Part shown: positions 34,561-49,000 of the stretch, piece by piece
Position numbering within the stretch: the first letter of the stretch is position 1
Layout of the letters: every line of letters begins with the position of its first letter
NCBI GenBank assembly: GCA_947846985.1
Contig: CANTUZ010000006.1
Coordinates: 48,155,207-48,219,206, forward strand
Origin: Fratercula arctica
Lineage: Eukaryota > Chordata > Aves > Charadriiformes > Alcidae
Direction of reading: 5' to 3'
Length of the DNA stretch: 64,000 nucleotides
Translations under genes and position numbers: made by a program
The notes under the pieces: model-generated
The model's database searches: none
What the model saw: the letters and a program-made list of their open reading frames with translations, nothing else
Told to the model about the DNA's origin: nothing

Positions 34561-37500
34561 CTTCTGCTGAACATGTGAGCTTTGGATGCAGACCAAGGCG
34601 CAGCTCCGTTCCGGGCAGTAAGGGCGCAGATGCTGCTGTACAACTTCATTCCTGCCGCTCCCCTGCCATTGCCATCGCAAATACATTCGGTTCAAAAGCT
34701 AAGGATTCTTACACTCACTCTCTCACAGCTAAAATGCATTAAATTATTTACCTTTTACTTAATCCAAATGAGGCACAAACAATCTTACTTAGCTACAAAA
34801 ACTTTCTTCGCAACTTCCAATACTGCATTTTACCTCCCAGTTGGGCTTCCGAGGGTTAAGAGCCTGGACTGCGCCAATATAACCAGCATATTTAGGTACA
34901 GGCTTCGTTATCTTTACCCACCTGCTCTGACTTCGCTGTTTAGGATCCATGAAAGGAGTAGAAGGCTGTAGAGAAGTGAAAATGAAGGACGTATTAAAGT
35001 AATCAGCTGTCGCTCTGTGCGTTCACATAAGGCAAAGCTCGGTTGAGTAAGTAACGCCTTCTTGCCTAATTATTTCTAAAACAGAATTATACTTCGTTAA
35101 GGCATGATGTTTGGTGTCACGTTGTGTCTGGAAAACTTACTTGCATTGGAGAATGTAAATTGCACAGTGATTGTAATATTTGCTATTTATATTCACATCT
35201 CAAGACGTACATTGCAGCAGGTAATAAGGCTTTCACATCTATTTATCAGTCTCTTTTTGCTAGTATGTTGTTAATGTTTTGCTAATTATAATTGATTAAG
35301 ATACATGAGATGTTATGTCATGATTCCCTTTACAGCATCATTCTTTCAGTAAGTTATCTCTGTTGTCGACAGGGCAATTGTTTCACTGCTGGAGAGTGCA
35401 AACACGTATGAAAAATAAGATACGTTGGTAAAAATAGCACCTTCAGAATAAAAATGAATAATAAACACCTGTGCCTGGAGCTGTTTAGAATACATATAAT
35501 CTGTTTTCAACTGGTTTCTCACAATCACCCACAACTACTGAAAAATAAAAACTGCTTTTTGATTCCTTTTTCTTCACTTATTAAAAATGTGACTCACCGA
35601 AATAAAAACACCTGGCATGCATTTTCAGGGCTACACGGAAACCTGAAGTATAAACACTTGTTTGTAAGACAGAAACATTTGTTTGAGTTCAATAATCAGA
35701 AGATGTTGGGTTTGAAATTGCAGATAGTTAATTTTCCTGGGTTTCATATTAGACTGAGATTTCCAATACCTCTGGTTTAGAAAATGCAGTTCATTAATGC
35801 ACGCTTTGTTTACCGTGAAAGCAGATGCAATCAGAATTTTGTAGGATGCAGAATCGTTGTTCTCAGAGTAACCATATACTTTTAAATTCAATATTTTGGG
35901 ATAGACAGATACAGAGTATGGTGGGGCACATGATCAAATGTGATCTACTACTCCAATGGTTATTTTTTTAGTACAGTCATGGGTTCCAGTTTAAGTCGTG
36001 TAGATTTACTGGTGAAGTAAAGTACTGGTGAAGAACAGGTGAAGAATGTGTGATGCTATTTGGTGTACAGCTGGTGTAGGATCCTCTCACCGTTGCAAAG
36101 AAATCTTGTTGTATGTGACCGTATCCTCTGAAGATGCTGTTTCGCATAGATCGGGGGAAAAAAATCAGGAACATGACATTCAAAAAGAAAGAGGCAGCTA
36201 AGTACTGTTACACCAGTGGAAGTCTCTGGAGGCTGTTGCTGACCTGACTAGGCAAAATATGGGCTGTTTTCTCAGCCCGTTTTTGCAAAGCGCTGGTGGC
36301 AATGAACTTGTAGTGCTATGGCTAGTGTTAAATATAGCATAGTGGTCCAAACAGAATACTAGTCTTATGAATTATTTTGTAAAGTTCTGAGCTATGCCAA
36401 AAGATTCTCCGTTTTTGACTCATACACAATATTTTGTAATCCTGTTTTTGGTTTTTCAAAAACGCATCTTATTTTCAGCAAGAAATTACGCTAGAGATTG
36501 TGAGTCTTGGAAAATGACTGAGCTTCTGTGGAGGCCAATTTTTGCAACTGCATGTTAATGAAGCTTGGAAAAAAAAAAAAGTCTCCGTTTTCATGTTGAA
36601 CCATATAATAGAGTTAGCACTTCAGTGCCCAAATTATGTAAGTGACAGAGAAAAGGAAAAATCAAGAGCCTTACTCCCAAAGCAGTTGAATTAAACAGGC
36701 TTCAGATCATATTGAGAATCTGTGCTTGTGCTACTTCTGTTATTAGACAGAAGATTCTTTCCTGTAGGGCATTGTTAATGAGCCAATAACTTTTGGAGTT
36801 ACTCATTATATTCCCCATCACACTCGTGCTCCTCGGGATACCCACCTTCCGCTCCCAGCCCATCCGTACTGCTGTTCCTACTGTACTTCTGCTGAGACAG
36901 TCAAAAGGGAACGATGTTTCATTTAACGTAATTTAACAGCTTTAACTTTGCTATCTCTTGTGGTGGCCTTCAGGATATTACTGAGCTGTGAGAACATCCA
37001 CTTCTGGACGGTGCCGGCTGTCTTTCCCCTGCAAGTCTGTGGAGCTTTATTGCAATGTGGAGGGATAAGGCTGCCAGTACTCACGCTAGCAAAGCGCCTT
37101 ACCTAGTCCTTGTTCAGTGGGAAGCTATTGCAAATGGATGTTTTTATTTATGAAGGCTTGTCATCATTCCTATTGAAATTTAACGGTGTATTGCTGTGAG
37201 ATGGGGTCATCGGGCCGCTTATTAGCTTAGCCAGAAGAAAAATAAAAATGCCTTTTGGGACCCATTGGCAGTATTTCTGGAGTACCTGCTATTTAATCAC
37301 CTTCCTGCTATGTTCAGGATGCCAGTTACCTATATTACCTATTTTATTTAAGTCTATAGAATGAGGTGTGGTAATGATTTCTACATTCATAGTAATGAAG
37401 TACTAGCTTCCCTACGGTATCTGAAATTACTGTGGCTCAACAGCAACAGAGATACTTATGACACCAAAACCCAAGTTGCTGTATTTTATACCTTTGCTGC

Positions 37501-40500
37501 TGGCACTGAATTTCTACATGGGTTACTTAACCAATTAAAACTGCTTTATTACTTTTAATTACCTGTCTAGTTTGCTTTGTTTTCTAATTTATCAAATCAG
37601 GCTAGAATATTTTATATAGGCTTACTTTGTTGCTAACGGACAAGGCAGCTACATGCCGTGTTATGTGCATGCAGCAAACTCTATTTCCGGGAACAGCGTT
37701 ATGAGAGTCGGGAGGAATGTTTTTTAAATATTGTTTCAAGGATCTTAGACCTAAACTGGGACTTATCTTGTAGTTTCAAGTGCATCCCAGGCTGTATATA
37801 GCAATATTTGCAAAACCCCACATTAGTATCTGAGAAGCTGCATTCTTGTCCTAGAAGCTATTATATGGGAGTCATTTTGCGCTTACTTCCTTGCTGAATT
37901 TATAGCAAAAACAGGTAAGTAAGAGGGTGCTTTTCTCAGAGCTGTGTGTGTACTTCTGACAGGCTTGCTGATTAAAGAAGGCATGTGAACACCAAGCAAA
38001 GACAGCCCAGGGGGAATCTGCAGGGCTCCAACCATTCATGGACGTGTACTGAGTTACTTCTCGCAGTTTCCCCACCTTCCTCTTTTCATCTTGAGCTTGT
38101 GGACAGGGTGTTTCCAAATGTTATCTAGGACTTACGGAGCGCTGGACTAAATCCCAGTTCTGTATTTCCTTTATGGTAATGAAAATGTTTTGATCATTTC
38201 CTAGGCAAACTTCAGGATTAGTTCTTGGTTCTTATCCTGGACCTGATGACGGTTGTCAACAGCTGACTCTTTCTTGTTTTTCCTCCTCTTTCTCGTGTTG
38301 TTCTTTTAGACTGCTTTTCAGGAAGTCCTCATTTGGTGCCACCCTGCTTGCTGTGAGGGTTCCTTACAGCTACGTCCTGGTTGCTTTCACTGTTCCCACT
38401 GTGCCTCATCTTTGATTGGTCTCATTTGCAACTAACTTAAATAACCCATTTGATGCTGAATCAAAACCCTCTCTGTCATCCTGTCACCTGTCCAAACTAA
38501 CACCCAGCAACTCCAGAGATCCTATATGATTGTTTAGTTTTAAGCTAAATTCATCACAATTAAAGAGAATGCTTCCTCCTTTTCCCTCCTCCATTTCTTT
38601 CTCTTTTCTTCCCTGGTTGCTGCTCTCGTACCTGATGAAGACGGATAGCACTGTATTCTGTCTCTAAAAGCTTATTTAAAATTACTTACAAGACTTGTAA
38701 ATAATAACCCTACAAGTCAGCACTTAGCTAGATGGAAAAGTTTCTAGAATATATTTTAGTTTGTTTCTCTCAGTTCTCCTTTGTTTCATTTCCTTGTTGT
38801 CTTGATTATAACCAAGATTTCCCATTCTTTAGGGAAAATCTGGCTGCATAGCACCTGCTATTAAGCTAACCCGACTGCGTCTTATAAATGACGTTGTAGT
38901 GAAAGTAAGTCAGAATATACCAACAGACTGTACGGAACTATAAGAAACGATTAATCTTTGGAGAGTTATTGAAATGAAAGCCGTATCTCGTAAGATTTCC
39001 GTGACAAACTGAAGCTGAAAGTCAAATGAAATGTGTTCCATTAATTTTCAATAGTCCTCTTATCTCTGTGCGTGTGCGCTGTAAGACAAAGCAGCACCGC
39101 ATGTTCCTCCTTTTTGTATAAAAAGCCTTCAGCTGGATCCTGCAGGCCGGTGTGAACCTTGCTCTCAAACCTAGTGAAGCTCTTCAGTATGGGGGCTGAA
39201 TTTGAACTCAGAGGGGTTGCATCCTTGAAGAGTTAGTACTTAGCATGTTCTTTTCTAGTTTTCAGTAAGACCGCTCGGCAATTGTGACCTCGGTGGCTTT
39301 AGAGAAAATATTTCACGCAATCGCTTGTGGAACGTTCAAGGGAAACAGCCAGGGAGCCTACAGAGATAAGTTTCCATCCTGACATATGACACTTCGTTAA
39401 AGTGAGTTTCCATTGTTCAGGCACCCCTTCAATACCCAGCACTCGGAAGCCTGCCATAATTGCACAAAGGAGTCATGTTTATGGCCAAGCTTCAATATAT
39501 CACAGAATCTGCGTAGAAAAGAGCGGGGGAGGGGGAAGTAATTTGCAATGCTCGAGACACCCAGGTATAAATTGCACTCTCTTCTGTGACTGACAGAGCT
39601 CAAGATAAGACAAGACTTTTTTTGCGAACTTATAAACAAAAGATTATACTCCCGTTCACATACGTACAGCCGGTTATTCAGTGCTGTGTGACAAAATGTC
39701 ACGAAGAATGTACAGACATGCTGGCGCGATGACCTCTAACAGTAAGAAGTCCTTCTGGAACTGGCAGCCATCAGCCTGCAGAAAACTCTAAACTGGCAGT
39801 TGCAACTTTTAGGCAGCAAATTTCCCAGAAAATAGACCATTAATCAATTTAGACAGCAGGAGATGCAACCGATCAAAGACTGGCATCTTGATCAAAATAC
39901 ACAGTTCATTTACTTCACTCATAGGTGAAGCGGGCTGATTTGAGCTGAGGCAGAGCCTTCTAATTTGGAATGTTTTGAGTACAGATTTTATAGAAGCCAA
40001 AGAAATTTTTATTTGATGGCTCTTCTTGGACTGCTTAAGGTGGCTGGGGAAAGAAACCCACCTATTTATTTGTTTATTAGTAGTTCAGAGAACTGCAGTC
40101 TGCTTAAGGCTGTGGGTGTATTGGTATTTCCAAACAGAAACACTCTCCTTTTTTAATTTTTTTTTTTTTTTTTTTTATTATGAAGGCCAAATAAAGACAT
40201 TTTGGGTACATTTTTCTTGTTTTACCTGAAAAATAAACCTTCAGGATTATTAGCCTGGCATCATTAGGAACAAAACATTCCCTTTAAAAAGCAAATTGAA
40301 ACATACTTTGCAGGAATAAACAGGATCCAGCCGTGGTTGTTGGGTGATAGATACTATTTCTTTTATTGTGCTTTATGAGCAGTAAGATGTGAAACCTGTA
40401 ACGTTATGAAAGTACTATTAAGGGAATGAGGCGGATGGAGGAACAGGGCAGAGAGGTTTGGGAGAATTTGTGTCTGATCCGCTGTAGGAACACGTGGTTA

Positions 40501-42992
40501 GATGCAATGGCTTGTCCATGGTTTATCAAGCTCTGTTGGCAGGCAGCCTGTAGAAACGCTTCCTTTGAGTCCAACAGAGTGGAGGGAAAAGAAAACCACT
40601 TAAACCACCCAGAAATGCTGGGCAGGAAAGCCTGAGACTATACGCGTGGTCAGCAACCATAGGTCATTATCCAGTTTGTTCCGTCTCTGTGGTGTGTCCA
40701 GACCCTAATGTGTAGACCTGTGGGGCAGGCTGCGGTTGCAGAAGCGTTGGGTGCAAAGCACCATTCAGGATGCCCTCAGGTATCGAGGACACCCAGCACC
40801 TGTAAAGACAAATACAACACAGGAGTTAGGGAAGACTCCCAGCCCTTTGGAGCAGCAGCTGAAGGTGGGACAGGGTAATTTGCAGAGCCTGAAAAAAAGG
40901 CAAGACATCCACATCCCGCCCTCCAGATGAAATCCCAATCCCATAGGATTACTGGGATTTGTATTAAAGAAGTTAGGATTTATGCTTTAATCAAATGTCT
41001 TAATTTCTGAAAGGGGTAAAATTATATAATAAACCTTATTTGCTAGGATTTAGGCAGCTGAGAGTATCCTTTTTTTTTTTTTTTCCCATTAAATAACTAG
41101 CCCAGCATCCAAGTGTATGGCAAATGTAGAAGGACCTTATCCTGCTGGTTTTTCTGCTAATGTAAAGATGCATTAATTGAGCTATGTGGTCTATACAGTC
41201 ATCCCATGTGATGGAGTGTGCAATATAATATAGTAGGAAGAGGAGAGACAAAGCAAGCCAATTCCTCCTGCCACTTATTGCTCAATTAATACATTTTATA
41301 CGGTAGTGCACGAATTCTCAAAACTGTTTTGGAAAAGCAGGTCTGCCTGCTGGAGAATGAAGAAGTCAACTGGGACATTAATATTTTGACATAATTACTA
41401 ATTCCTTCTGCCACCTCCAGGAATGATTTGTCTCATGGCTGTGCCAAAGCAAACTTATTTCAGACTTGTTATGCACGCTAAGCATGACTGTTTCTTCTTG
41501 TATCTATGATTAATACACTTTTATCTGTCTCCTAGCTTACTACTGTCCTAATGTCTCCTGCAAACTTCACAGTTCTAAATGCTAGGAATGAAATAATCAG
41601 TTGCTTTAAAAGTCATCATTTGAATGATAAAATAGTGAATGAATAGAATAGATGATAAAATACCGTTTTAGCTGGGTCTGACCGCATATTCTTACTCTCT
41701 GTAAAGTGCATGTAGAGGTTTTCAGTTCCTTATTCGCAGTCTCTGGTGAATCTTTGCTACTTTGGTCCTGTGTGTATGATCTCAGCAGGTGCCTATGGTA
41801 AATAACCTTGCACGTGATTCCTACGAGTGCTAGGGCTTTTGTGGTTTTTATTGTTCCACTTCTAGCAGTCTAGCTTTATCTTCAATGAGTCCAAAAGAAA
41901 CTTCATCTCTACTTTCTGTCTTCACTCTCGTGAAAGCTCAAATTGTTGGGAGCAGCCTTGCATTTGTGGGTGAATTCTTTCATGGATTTTCTCATCGCTA
42001 AGGACACTTTGTCTTGCTGTAGAAATATTATCTCCAGTGAGGCTCATCTCCTTGAAATATTTTCTCATTTTCTAAATACTGAAGACAGGGTAAACAGCCC
42101 TGCCTTAAGAGAAAGCGCTACAGCATTTCAAGCTTATCGTTTTTAGTTATCATTAGGGAGCTTCTTGTGCGTTCATGTTTTGATTTCTTTAATGAAAATC
42201 AATGAGAGATTTTTAAAACATTTTCAAAACTTACTGTCTGTAGTACAACCTCAGTGAAAACTGGGATGATGCCAGTATGAGTAGAGTAAGTGTAATTCAG
42301 GTGTAAAGGACCAAACGCAAAGGACCAAACGCAAATTCGTTCTTTTTAGTTCAACAATGCCAATCAATCAGCTGTCACTTTATGCTCGTGTGCAGGAAGA
42401 ATATGGGGTAAATTGGCGCTGTTTGCCCCCTTCTCACATCTAAAAGAGGTTGCCTAAAAGTCAGGCCGCTTCTTCCTGTTCCTGCAGCAAGATATTCCAA
42501 CAGCTACAACTCTTCCTCCCTCAGGAGTGCAGAGGCAGCCTTGCAGCGAGAGCAGTAGGGAAAGGAGAAATAAACATACGTTTTTATTTTAATGTCACGT
42601 GTTAGCTCATCATATGTAAATGCTCAGGTGTCAACCAGTTGTTTTAATGTTATGAAGAAGAGATGTCAATGCATCAGGAGTATAGCCACATAAATGCATT
42701 CTATGCTCTTTTCTGCTCTCCTCTTTATTGGTGTGTTTGGGGTTTTTTTGCACTCAGATAACCTCACAGATTTCGCAGGAGTGCCTCTTAATTTAAGTGA
42801 GATGAGAATCAGTGGTCTCCTACTTTGGGGACAATTTTTCTGGTTCATCTGCTGAGTTGTGCTTTGGTAACTTCACAAAATCACTTTAATTCCAGTTAAA
42901 CTATTTTGTGTTATCAGTGACCTCAAAATGTGCTACGCTGGTTATACAGGATAAGGTTAAGACTTTTCTCTCGGAACTAGCTCATTGAATTA
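34561..42992. other. Unique non-coding stretch
   Basis: No gene or confident transposon. It includes a homeodomain-rich spot at 35281-35300, a 43-base almost pure pyrimidine tract at 38572-38614, T20 at 40157-40176, T15 at 41070-41084 and a 14-bp tandem duplication at 42305-42332. Possible very old repeat remnants near 38630 and 41540 are described under findings. Confidence 0.6.
42305..42332 (+). repeat. 14-bp perfect tandem duplication
   Basis: AAAGGACCAAACGC occurs twice back to back. It is a slippage-type duplication in otherwise unique DNA. Confidence 0.9.
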
Positions 42993-43082
42993 GGGGGCAA
43001 ATTCTGAGCCACTCTAAAGTGGCATAATAAAAGTTGATCTTCGGGGAGCTACGCTACTTTGCATTGAGTGAGAACACAGCCC
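42993..43082. repeat. Possible second copy of an ancient palindromic repeat
   Basis: It begins GGGGGCAAATTCTGAGCC and ends near GAGAACACAGCCC, with an internal GGGGAGCTACGCTACTTTGC block. This resembles the layout of an old amniote interspersed repeat (ends like GGGCCAAATTCTG...CAGAATTTGGCCC around a TTCAATGGAGTTAC core). The match is partial. Confidence 0.35.
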
Positions 43083-46000
43083 TTTGTAAACCTTAATTCT
43101 TATTTTTTTTTTTTTCATTGGCTGTATTGTTGGAAGGTAACAATTAATGTATTACATGCATGTAGCTGCTAGAGCAATGGAAAGCCTACAGCGTAGTACA
43201 AATCAGAAGCCAGCGGAGGCTTTAATTTAGTCAGAGACAAGCTTTGAAGGCAGTCAAAGAGCCACTGATGGAGTTCAAATGCTCTTTGTCCTGCAAAAAT
43301 AAAGAGCCCATTTGTTCTGCCGTTTTACATTAGCATCTTCTACCTTGCTGGAAGAAAAGGAGGAAGAACTGTAATCCTAAGTGCTTGTTTTTAACAAACA
43401 ACAAACCTTGAACTCATTGGTCTTACCAAAACTTTAGCTATATGGCAAAAAGATGCAGTTTGCAATGACATTTAAGAAGTTTTACAGGCTGGATAGTTTA
43501 CACCCTCGAAGTACTGGCTATTAAAGTAACTATTTACCCTTTCTTGTTTTCCCTTTTATTTCTGCCACCACCCCGTCACCAGTGCAGTGCTGTGACAGAC
43601 GTTGCCAGCAAAAGATTGGGGTTTGAGGGCTGCCGGGTACCTGGCAGCTTCCACCAAAGACGAAACATTCGGTGTCTTACATTCACAGGGCTTGAGCCCT
43701 CAGACGCAAGACCCTCAACGCTTGGCAGGGACTACTTCTTGACAGTCCAAAAAGTCTTTGAGAGTGGTTTTTACTGCCTAAGGAGGAAAGTAGTTATGAT
43801 CAGGATACCTGATCATAGGACAACCACAGCGGACTAATTTGCTTCTCAAACAATAGAAAAGCATTTTAAACTGATTAGGCCATTAGTCCTCGCTTTGTTC
43901 CTTTCGGATTCACTCATTCATGTTTGTAAGAATCTCCCTGTGCTAAACTGAAGACACACTTTTCTATTCTGTATCCTTCTTCTGTACCTAATAAAACCTC
44001 CTATCATGTAAGCATCTTCCCCCCCAACCCCAGCAACGGTTTCAGGAGTTTGAAGAGTGAGCTGGAGTCGAAGAATCCCTTCTCTTTTGTTTTGTTTACA
44101 GGAAATAGTTTGTGTAACACACTTGCTCGCCACAGCGCTTTCTGCTAGTAGTTTCTCCTAAGGACCCCATTCTCTTTGCAAATTACTCTTATTTTCCGCA
44201 GGGTTCAAAGAGGGTCCTAAGCTTAATGCTTTTTTTTAGTGAATAGATACAATTTCATCTGTAGAGCATCCACTAGAAGACAATGCTTTTATCATTAGCT
44301 TTACCTTTATCCCATGGAATAGCATTAGAGCCATTTAGTGTTCAGTGCTTTTGAAGAGTCCTGTTTGAGCTGATTATACCTGTGCAAAGCTCAAGTAGCA
44401 AATTAAGTTCCATTATTTTCTGTCTACTTGCCTTATCTACCTATTTCCAGAGACAGTTGTTTTCTCAGTTTTATCTCTGGATTCTATCACAAAAACATCA
44501 CCTTCTACTTTTTCTAACTCAGAATCTCCATGGTGTACCCATTAAAAGGGCCATCCAATTATATTTATTATGGAAAAAGACTTCTTTTAAAATCCGAAAG
44601 TCTGCAGCTTGGCGACATGCCTTTAACGGCGAAACGATAGTGTGTCTTCACAAAGAAATACTAGTTCAAATGAGGATTCTCTTAACACAGTTCACAGTAA
44701 AAAACAAATTCCTCTTAATTTTTGTATTCAGACACTGTACTAAAGAAGCCCAGTATAAGTTTTTACTCCTCCTTCATATTCCTGCCTAAGTCTGTGCCCT
44801 TTTGCCAACCCTATTCTTGATCACAAATTTCCAGCACATATAGCGTGTAAGTCTGCCTTGATTACTATACAGAGTTGCTCAGTGGAAGATTGTTTTACAG
44901 ACTGAATGGGGAAAAAGGTCAGTATTTATAATTAAACACTGGTGTCCTAGGGATTCCTTTAAATATGTGCGGAATACGTAAGAACTACAATATGCTTATA
45001 ATATGTTTCCTTATGCTATCACTGCCATTAAACTTAACTATACTTACCACATCTTTAGTATGTTTGGCAAAATAGAATGAAGGATGTGTGTAAATGTCTA
45101 CATAAATGTGTGTATATGTGTGTATTTCTAGCTTATTGCACCATACTTGATAATGGACAGACCGCAGAGAGATGTGTAAGATTGTAGGAAGTGGAGCTGT
45201 AAAACTCCCAGGTAAAGACACAACTATATGTCTGAAATTTTCCCTGCAGAATGTAATAGGCCATAGAAGAGAGATGGCTTTATTAGAGGATGAACTTATT
45301 AGTTATGCTACATAACTTTGGAGCTTATTGTCTCTGGTGTAAAGCATGGCTATATCATCCACAGACACTGAGCAGCTATGCTATTTTGCTTCAGGGTCTG
45401 ATTTTTTTTTTTTTTTTAGGGACTGCTTAGACCGATTGGCAAAAATCAGTGTTCCTAGATTTAATTTTCTATATTAGATGTGCAAATGAGTGTATTGTTT
45501 CAATAAAAGACATATTTTGATACTTTCAGAGTAGATTTAATCAATGCGTGCCCTATTTACTAGTGCTGAGTCTGAAAATGAAAAAGTAAAAGAATTTATA
45601 AATTAAGGGGAAAAAATTAAGATACCAAAATGTCATCCCATCAGTGCCTACTGTTAGGGGCTGTTGGTGGCCCATTTGATGCTGTAAGTTCTTCCCAGAA
45701 TCTTAATATTTCCCAACATCTGATAATGCGGTAAACTGGGATATTGTCATCATGTACTTCAGTCCGGAAAGAACTGAATATATGGTAGAGTGCCTTGATT
45801 ACTTGAATTGTCAAATTATCCAAAATGTATTCAGTTCTACAGTTCTTTGGCATAAAAAAATTCTCGCTGACTGCAACAGCAATTCCCTGTACTAAACAGA
45901 CAAAATAAACTTACTCTGTAACTGCAAGAAGGCTTCTTTTTTTTATGTGAGCCCATTTTGAAGAAAAGCATAAATTAGTCTCAAAAGCTACTCAACACAC

Positions 46001-49000
46001 TCATTTAAGCTCTGAGTTTGCAACTCATATGGAAGAAAAGAACTCTGATTTTCATAGGTCAAAGGTCTAGTAAAGGATACCTTTTATTTTCAAGAAGAAA
46101 ACAGGACACCAAACTCCTATGTACTTCCAGCTTAAAGGAAAATTTCTTTCAGGAAGTTGAACTACAGTTGATAACATCTCATGTTCTCAGAATGTGCAAA
46201 AATGAACAAATAGAGCAAACTACAGCAATATTTGAGCCTATATATAATGTAAACCATAAATAAAATAAGTTAAAACGTGGAATATAATAAATAATTATAA
46301 TAACTCATTGCATACCTTTAGTGCCACCTATATGCAAGCAATGGTGCAAGAAAGCCTAAAGCACATCCCTGGAAAATAGGTTGATTGAACTCACTCTCTC
46401 AGCACCATTCACCCCCAAAGTAATCGCAAATAAATTTATTAAATGGGGAGCTGCCAACTTATTATTAAGTTATTGTCTCTGGTATAATGACAGAATATTA
46501 TTTTATCCTACAAAGAGTTCTTCCAATTAGGCAGCTTTACACCAAGACACAGTAGCTTTGTATCATATTGCTTTGAATGAGATTCTTGCAACTAAACTTT
46601 TGAAACCACCTTTTTGAAAGAAAACTTTAAAATCAAGCCTTAAAAAAATCACCAAAATGATTGTTTTAAGCGCTTGTTGGCTTATCAAATTTCAATTGTA
46701 AACCACAAAGAGTTTGAATTGGCTTTTATTTCATTAGTTCTACCTGGTTTATATTTCATTTTATGGACATCACTTGCAGGATTTAAGTCTCAGTACTTTG
46801 CTGTTGAAGTTGCTTTTTGTATTTCCAACGTGCCTTAACTGGAAGATGCCAAGCGAAATTTTGTTCGATGTTGCTATTAACTTGCTACACACAAACTATT
46901 AAGGTTTTGCAGGAACTGAGTTTCAGGAGCAAGTACCTAGTTCTGTAGAGTGATTTTATTTTATATCCAAGTAGTAAGAACAAGTCGATAACCCTGTCTA
47001 TGCCACCTGAATGTAAAGCTGCAAAGCTGCGAGTCTCTTTGTAAAATTTTTGCTGTCTTACGAAAAAGCGCGACATATTTATAATGTTTCTCCAAAGACA
47101 GCATGAAATAGAAGCATATCGTCCACCGAAATACAGGTAATTCAGACTATCAACATTTTCCACAAAAACAATTGAAGAGGTGCTTCCATATTTCAGTGTC
47201 TTTACCACTCCATATTACTGCTAGTGGCTTTGAATTCAAGCGTTGCATGCTGCATAAAGTCCTCTGTTTTAGTAATACAGGCTCATATGTGGTCCTTGTT
47301 CATGGCAGGAAGAGTTGCACAGGATCTTTCTTGTAAAGCACTTGACAAAGTGATGTTTGAAACGGATGCAGAAACAAGGATGCAGGTAGGTCAGGGGCGT
47401 GTCAGGCCAACAGTGTTTAAAATGGCTATAAGGCCTTGATCTTCTGTCTCCTAACCCTCGACAGCTAAGAGACAAGAAATGCAGACATCCGCTGGAAGAA
47501 TATTACGATGTGAATGCTGCAAAACAGGGAGATGTTTATAAGTCTGAATCTAAATGATGACTGTTGGGGGGTTACTACACCACTGCGTTCTGCCCCTTAG
47601 AGAGAAAACAGGTGCAAACGCTGTACAGATACCCCACCGTGTAACAGCTACCCCCTTCCTCTGTTGCCTACAGGCTTCTCTGGCATTTTGGCTTCAGAAT
47701 GGAGCAGACCAAATTATAGTAGGATTGCTGGCAGCATAAATATTTCCTGTGTGCACTCATAGGTTAACAAACCCCAACCCAACAACCCTGTAGACAGCGA
47801 AAACCCCAGTGACCTCGCGAGGGTCAGAATTTCAGCTCTGGAATTGAGAGACCAAAATGACTGCTCTTTCTGCAGAGCTCAGAGAGGGATGTTTCTCAAG
47901 CCTTTCTCTAGGCTGTGCATTCTGCTCTGCACAGAATATCGCCCTTCCGTGTCTAATAATCAATTTTCATCTGAGAATAATGAGACAAAGAAGCATCTAA
48001 CAACGTGATTGCCAACCTGCCAAGAAACTTTTTTTTAAAATTGAAAATATTACAATTGCTTTTCAGGCTTTTCAAGGAGAAGACTTTAAATGCATCACTG
48101 ATCGCTAAGCGTTGTTTAAGTTGTCCTGTAATTTGAGGTTCCTTTTTATGACAGATCTGAAATAGATCTCAAGTAGGCCGTAGAAAAAGAATACCATCTC
48201 TTTAAAAAAATCAATAACTTTCAAGGCCCAGGATGGCCTCTGTGCTGAGATTAATAAAGCTTGACAATACGTTCTGAATGCAAGCAATGACTTCTATTAC
48301 AAGGAGAAAAATGAAAAAGCTGCTATTACTGACACAGTCAATAGATTGCACCTCAGTGTATACTGTACTTTCTGCATTTTTAATACAAATGTGTTCAGTT
48401 TCAGAGACAGGAGCATTATCAGCATTCATTTTACTTGAGGCCATAAATGTGAGAAGTTGCGTCTTGTGTAATAAATAAATAACCTGTCTTTAAAACCATT
48501 TACTTAGATTGCTTTTCCCAAATGCTTATTTAGAGGTGCTCTGTAAGGTGTCATATACCAAGACAGCCAGGTTATAAGGATTTTATAAAACACGGTTTCT
48601 TTATTTTATATGTAATATAATTGATTGTGGGCTATTTTTGTTCTGCTGGGTTTAGAAGTGGTATAATGGCACTCCTGTACAATGGTGGGATGGTGTGACT
48701 TCATGCGAGAAGTTGTAAAATGTGGCTTGAGGGTCCCCTTTTCCTCAGGGGTTCTTGGTGGTCCTGAAGACCTGCCAGTAGAAGTCGAAAAGCTTTCCAC
48801 CTTGGCTGGCCATTGCCCCTCTTTCCATTTGAGACTTATCTTTTTCTTCTTTTCTGTCTTCTTCGTTTTTCTGGACTCGAGAGAATGGAAGAAATTATTT
48901 TCTCTCTATGAATATACATATTCAGATCTCCACAATGTTTGTAGCACCCACTAAGAAATTATCTTCCCTGTGTAAACGGATCGCGTTAGATGGCACATAA

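Noticed and set aside
44382..44789. 135-codon plus-strand frame
   Set aside because: Leu/Phe/Lys-rich chance frame in AT-rich DNA with no recognisable domain or splice sites.
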